From contig SCTP01000100.1 in the NCBI GenBank assembly GCA_004322325.1, forward strand, positions 1-10,068: a stretch of DNA of 10,068 bases. The letters are read 5' to 3'. The notes under the pieces were generated by a model. It was not told the DNA's origin and did not search any database. It was given only the letters and a program-made list of their open reading frames with translations. The DNA is from Gammaproteobacteria bacterium. GTDB lineage: Bacteria; Pseudomonadota; Gammaproteobacteria; DSM-16500. Shown piece by piece: positions 7,300 through 10,068 of this stretch (positions within the stretch are counted from its first letter, which is position 1; each line of letters starts with the position of its first letter). The translations under genes were made by a program, and so were the position numbers.

Positions 7300-7838
7300 A
7301 ATCCTATTTTAGTTAAGAGCAATTTTAAATCTTTGTCTACATTTGCAACACGCAACAAATCATCTAATGAAAATTTAGACATAAGCGTCCTCGCATCAAT
7401 AGGCTTTTGATAATCGTGCCATTCTTTGCATAAATCTCTATGAGCGGTATTTGCATTTGGCCGCAAATGTTGTTTTCCTGGTAACAGACGTAAAAATAAT
7501 CCTTCCTGATTTGGTGTTTGTAGACAAATATCAATTTTGTTTTTTTGTGCTTCTGCACGTAGTTGCTCAAGCGACCAGCCATCATCTTTCTCTGCACGAT
7601 CTGCATCAACTAATAAAATTGAAGCTTCAGCTTTATATCTTTCCTTACGTGAGCGATAACGGATTGCTCTTTCAAGCATCGTTTTATATCCACCACCTTT
7701 TAAAATTTCGCAATCTAGATGTACATGCAATCCTTGCTGAGAAGACAGCTGTTGTATAAATTTTATAAAAGACTGCTCACCTTCACCCTCAACAGCAATG
7801 AAAATCCTCTTACGCTGTAAAATTATTTTTCTTGTCAT
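7293..7838 (-). CDS. RloB-like TOPRIM-type protein, effector partner of the adjacent ATPase
   Basis: The 181-residue product opens with a beta strand and an acidic loop (IFIAVEGEGEQSFIKFI, residues 12-28) with Glu17 and Glu21. A second acidic motif LLVDADR follows at 75-81 (Asp78, Asp80), then TPNQEGLFLRLL at 108-119. Glu followed by a D-x-D pair is the TOPRIM metal-binding arrangement, and the overall order fits the RloB-like family (EGxxTE...DxD). These proteins are candidate nucleases and act with an ATPase encoded beside them in restriction-linked or abortive-infection loci. It follows the ATPase gene after 6 bp on the same strand, so the two form one unit; its ribosome-binding site is weak (AAGAAAAG). 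Its last 7 bp overlap the end of glutamate dehydrogenase on the opposite strand. A DUF4435/AriB-type (PARIS) relative is possible but fits less well. Confidence 0.75.
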   Translation of the reverse strand: MTRKIILQRKRIFIAVEGEGEQSFIKFIQQLSSQQGLHVHLDCEILKGGGYKTMLERAIRYRSRKERYKAEASILLVDADRAEKDDGWSLEQLRAEAQKNKIDICLQTPNQEGLFLRLLPGKQHLRPNANTAHRDLCKEWHDYQKPIDARTLMSKFSLDDLLRVANVDKDLKLLLTKIGFH

Positions 7839-7844
7839 CTTTTC

Positions 7845-9041
7845 TTACCCAATATGAGGTACTGCACCCAACTCACCAGCCAAATATTTCTTCATCAAAC
7901 TAGGTTCACGTCTTAATCCTTTAATATCCCGAGCTCCATACACATGAGTAGATTCACCACATAATTTTTCTGTAAAAAATATTTGCTCCTTTTCCAAATC
8001 ATCCAATAAGGCTGGATTATGTGCAGTGAAAAGCAATTGCGCTCCATAATGATTCCGATCAGAATCATTAAACCATCGTAAAAGCTCAGGTAATAATAAT
8101 GGATGTAAATCTGTGTCTATTTCGTCTATGACAGCAATGCTACCTGTCTTTAAGGCATAATGTAATCGTAAAAATATCTCAATAAAACGTCGAGTACCAG
8201 CTGACTCTTCTTGGAGAAAGATGAAATCATCAAGTCCTATGTGCGTAAATTTAGCAAATAAGCCTTGGTTACCTTGCTCAATCGTCATACCTTCAAGCCC
8301 AACATCGAACCGTCTTAATTCTTTATTTAGCTGTTCAAGGCAGCCTTTATCATTAGCATACGCTAAAAGCCATTGGTTAGGGCTTTGTTGGATTTTATCA
8401 AAGCCAATACTATTAGTTTGAATGTCGCTCACCAATTTACAAAGATGAATAGATGGCTGATGATTCAACTTTGCCAAAGTACTTATTACACTGGCATCAG
8501 GCCGAATACTTTCTTTGCGAGGATCATTATTCGAAATACTAAAATCACTCCCAAAATGGAATACCTGCTCTTGTCGTTCAAATAAAGATCGAAATTTTCC
8601 TTTAGGTGCATAAAATAATGCCTCATAAGAAATAGTCTTATGCAAGAAATTATCTGGATGATGTAATACATGTAATTCATAACGAAATTTTGCTGTTGGC
8701 AGGTTTAAAGCTAATTGACTGTCAAACTCGATGCAAATTTTAGTTGGTTTTTTTGCCCAATTTCTCTGCCTATAGGGTTGGAAAAATGAACTAATACCAG
8801 GTGCTTGCCAATCGAAGCTAGCGATAGCAAATAAAGCTGTAGAAACAATAGCACGTAAAATAGTAGATTTACCTGAAGCATTAGCCCCAAAAATCCCTAC
8901 AACGCTTGGTAAGCGAATATCCTTATCCGAAGGAGAAGAGATAAAACAAGGTAGATCGGGAGCATTAAGCGGCACAGGCAAAATAAGTTCTTGCTGCTCA
9001 GCAATGGAAAAAAAGTTTTCAATCGAAATTTTATATAGCAT
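7845..9041 (-). CDS. AAA15/21 (ABC/OLD-like) ATPase of a probable anti-phage two-gene system
   Basis: The 398-residue protein is a complete SMC/ABC-type ATPase. The N-terminus MLYKISIENFFSI is the usual opening strand of the family. Walker A is GANASGKST (52-60), the ABC signature-like ESAGTRR is at 279-285, Walker B is AVIDEID (303-309) with Glu307 as probable catalytic residue, and the switch histidine is His341 in FTAHNP. It ends in KKYLAGELGAVP, a tail common in RloA/AbiL-type ATPases, where an effector follows. There are no membrane segments. Such ATPases are thought to act as sensors that hold or trigger a nuclease partner; here the next gene is RloB-like. No ribosome-binding site is seen, and the start lies 11 nt after a large palindrome carrying a good promoter. 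The start is chosen from the conserved N-terminus. Confidence 0.85.
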   Translation of the reverse strand: MLYKISIENFFSIAEQQELILPVPLNAPDLPCFISSPSDKDIRLPSVVGIFGANASGKSTILRAIVSTALFAIASFDWQAPGISSFFQPYRQRNWAKKPTKICIEFDSQLALNLPTAKFRYELHVLHHPDNFLHKTISYEALFYAPKGKFRSLFERQEQVFHFGSDFSISNNDPRKESIRPDASVISTLAKLNHQPSIHLCKLVSDIQTNSIGFDKIQQSPNQWLLAYANDKGCLEQLNKELRRFDVGLEGMTIEQGNQGLFAKFTHIGLDDFIFLQEESAGTRRFIEIFLRLHYALKTGSIAVIDEIDTDLHPLLLPELLRWFNDSDRNHYGAQLLFTAHNPALLDDLEKEQIFFTEKLCGESTHVYGARDIKGLRREPSLMKKYLAGELGAVPHIG

Positions 9042-9052
9042 AAAGTTTGAAT

Positions 9053-9119
9053 TTTTTATGTTAAAGTTGATATTTAATTATATTAATAATTATATTAAAT
9101 AGCAACTTTAACATAAAAA
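9053..9119. repeat. 67-bp AT-rich near-perfect palindrome upstream of the ATPase gene
   Basis: Two 26-bp arms, 9053-9078 and 9094-9119, are complementary at 25 of 26 positions, separated by a 15-bp loop. The arms carry ATGTTAAAGTTG and its complement CAACTTTAACAT. Across the inner arms and loop, AATTATATTAA is repeated directly at 9076-9086 and 9088-9098. The element ends 11 bp upstream of the ATPase start codon, so the transcript leader would include one arm. It could be an operator, a cruciform-forming site, or a small non-autonomous mobile element (MITE-like). I see no clear target-site duplication in the flanks. Confidence 0.85.
9077..9105 (-). promoter_or_regulatory. Candidate sigma-70 promoter of the ATPase/RloB-like cassette
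   Basis: Read on the minus strand, TTGCTA (9105-9100) is followed after exactly 17 bp by a perfect TATAAT (9082-9077). Transcription would start near 9070, about 30 nt before the ATPase start codon. The -35 lies in one arm of the palindrome and the -10 in the loop and other arm, so any protein binding the palindrome, or its extrusion as a cruciform, would affect this promoter. Confidence 0.55.
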
Positions 9120-9324
9120 CGTCAAATTTATCATATTCTTGGTCTATGATCAGGAGAAGAAAATACTAGAAGCTGCCTCACCAATGACGAAGCACTATCT
9201 ACACACTTAAAACGGTCGCCTTTACGGTTTGCTTTTTTAGGAACCCACAAATTAATAAATCAGTTTAAAAGAGATTGATCGACTGGTGACAACAATAATT
9301 TTTTTCTCGCATAACCTAGAATCT
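9120..9324. other. Apparently non-coding spacer with a possible gene remnant
   Basis: No gene with a start and ribosome-binding site is visible in this ~200-bp stretch between the palindrome and the ornithine cyclodeaminase-like gene. One minus-strand frame (about 9143-9268) is open for some 40 codons and reads WVPKKANRKGDRFKCV followed by a serine-rich stretch. It lacks a start codon and conserved neighbours. It may be a decayed gene fragment or chance. No terminator hairpin with a T-run is evident downstream of either flanking gene. Confidence 0.4.
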
Positions 9325-10068
9325 TTATATGGAATTATCCAACTCAACCCACACACCCTTACCAAGCTCCAAGGCATTTTTATAAACCATAGAGCAAGCA
9401 ACAAGATCCTGGAAAGCAAGACCTACATTTCCAAAAATAGTAATCTGTTTCGGTGAAGTACGACCAATTTTACCAGCTATCACTTCGCCTATTTCTAAAA
9501 AATTTTGCTTAGAATTAAGCAAATCATTTTTATAAGCAACATTAAGCGCACCATCAGTAAGAGCGAGATCTCTATCATCTAGAACAACTAAGTTTTGATT
9601 GATAACCTCTGCATCAAGCTCAACTTTTCCTGCCTGATCCGCCCCGAAGGCATTAATATGCAACCCAGGACGAAGCATGTCAGCAGTAACAATTGGCGTT
9701 TTACTTTGTGTTGTAAAAATGACAACATCACTTCTACGAATAGCATCTTTTGCAGAAGCAGCAGTATCAGTAGAAACTTTTAATTCATTTGAAAGTTTTT
9801 CAGATAATTTTTTTGATTGCGACTCAATAACATCATAAATGCAAATATGATTAACTCTTTCAATAGCATGTAAAGCTTTTATTTGCCATTCAGCTTGCAC
9901 ACCCGCCCCAATTAATGCAATCTTTTTAGCATCAGGATTTGCTAAATATTCTACACCTATAGCACCAGCTGCTCCGGTTCGCATAGCAGTAATTAATCCA
10001 GAATCCATTACTGATAATAACTGGCCATTTTTTTGATCTATCAAAAGAATTGTTCCCATCAAAAAAGG
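9325..10068 (-). CDS. Ornithine cyclodeaminase/mu-crystallin family NAD(P)-dependent enzyme (partial, N-terminus beyond window)
   Basis: About 247 codons are visible, and the frame stays open through the right edge (the last codons before MGTILLID read PFL), so the internal ATG at 10059 is not the true start. Roughly 70-90 N-terminal residues of a typical 310-330-residue protein are missing. Diagnostic features are DSGLITAMRTGAAGAIG (the substrate-side helix), a Rossmann motif ALIGAGVQAEWQIKAL, then HINAFGADQAGKVELD and the C-terminal FGNVGLAFQDLVACSMVY. Members include ornithine cyclodeaminase, alanine dehydrogenase, ketimine and piperideine/pyrroline-2-carboxylate reductases, and siderophore-precursor enzymes such as SbnB. 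Family membership is clear, but the substrate cannot be read from this fragment. The gene is on the same strand as the ATPase/RloB-like cassette but 200 bp away with the palindrome between, so it is probably a separate unit. Confidence 0.88.
   Translation of the reverse strand, partial: PFLMGTILLIDQKNGQLLSVMDSGLITAMRTGAAGAIGVEYLANPDAKKIALIGAGVQAEWQIKALHAIERVNHICIYDVIESQSKKLSEKLSNELKVSTDTAASAKDAIRRSDVVIFTTQSKTPIVTADMLRPGLHINAFGADQAGKVELDAEVINQNLVVLDDRDLALTDGALNVAYKNDLLNSKQNFLEIGEVIAGKIGRTSPKQITIFGNVGLAFQDLVACSMVYKNALELGKGVWVELDNSI

Noticed and set aside
7451..7759. A 102-codon plus-strand frame inside the RloB-like gene
   Set aside because: It is antisense to a protein with recognisable ordered motifs and has no recognisable domain of its own.
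7293..9041. Classification as PARIS (AriA/AriB)
   Set aside because: The ATPase/TOPRIM pairing is similar, but the second protein's EGEGEQ...DAD order fits RloB-like better than the DUF4435 pattern. A profile search would settle it.
1..10068. CRISPR array, tRNA, rRNA or intact insertion sequence
   Set aside because: No regularly spaced direct repeats, cloverleaf-like sequence, rRNA-like tract or transposase gene was seen on either strand.

Overview
The window looks like part of the chromosome of an AT-leaning gammaproteobacterium. The NAD-glutamate dehydrogenase and PBP4 sequences, the small genes beside them and a palindromic repeat opening GTCATCCCGAGC...GCGAGGGATC would fit the Legionellales (Legionella/Coxiella/Rickettsiella-like, often host-associated). 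That placement is inference from sequence style, not from a marker gene. No rRNA, tRNA, CRISPR array or intact insertion sequence is visible.

Left part (1-1907). A Bcr/CflA-type MFS drug exporter, cut by the left edge and on the minus strand, is divergent from a 182-residue XRE-HTH/cupin regulator. The gap between them carries three related 16-bp palindromic boxes of the form GTTTnnTATAnTAAAC, overlapping candidate promoters in both directions. This is the classic layout of a regulator that controls itself and the pump beside it. A 75-bp dispersed-type palindromic repeat lies between the regulator and the next, convergent gene.

Middle (1908-7299). dacB (PBP4, D-Ala-D-Ala carboxypeptidase/endopeptidase) is on the minus strand. 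Divergent from it is a tight plus-strand operon: a 66-residue soluble protein, a 76-residue two-helix membrane protein, and a large NAD-dependent glutamate dehydrogenase. The dehydrogenase belongs to the bacterial 180-kDa type in sequence but has only 1119 residues, lacking the usual N-terminal regulatory region of several hundred residues.

Right part (7293-10068), all minus strand. A two-gene cassette encodes an ABC/AAA15-21-type ATPase followed 6 bp later by an RloB-like TOPRIM-type protein. This composition is known from RloA/RloB and AbiL-like anti-phage systems. Its promoter appears to sit inside a nearly perfect 67-bp AT-rich palindrome just upstream of the ATPase. The cassette ends tail-to-tail with glutamate dehydrogenase, overlapping it by 7 bp. 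About 200 bp of apparently non-coding sequence then separates the cassette from an ornithine cyclodeaminase/mu-crystallin family enzyme that runs off the right edge.

The most interesting points are the ATPase/RloB-like cassette with its palindromic leader, the triple operator array, and the shortened glutamate dehydrogenase with two small co-transcribed partners.
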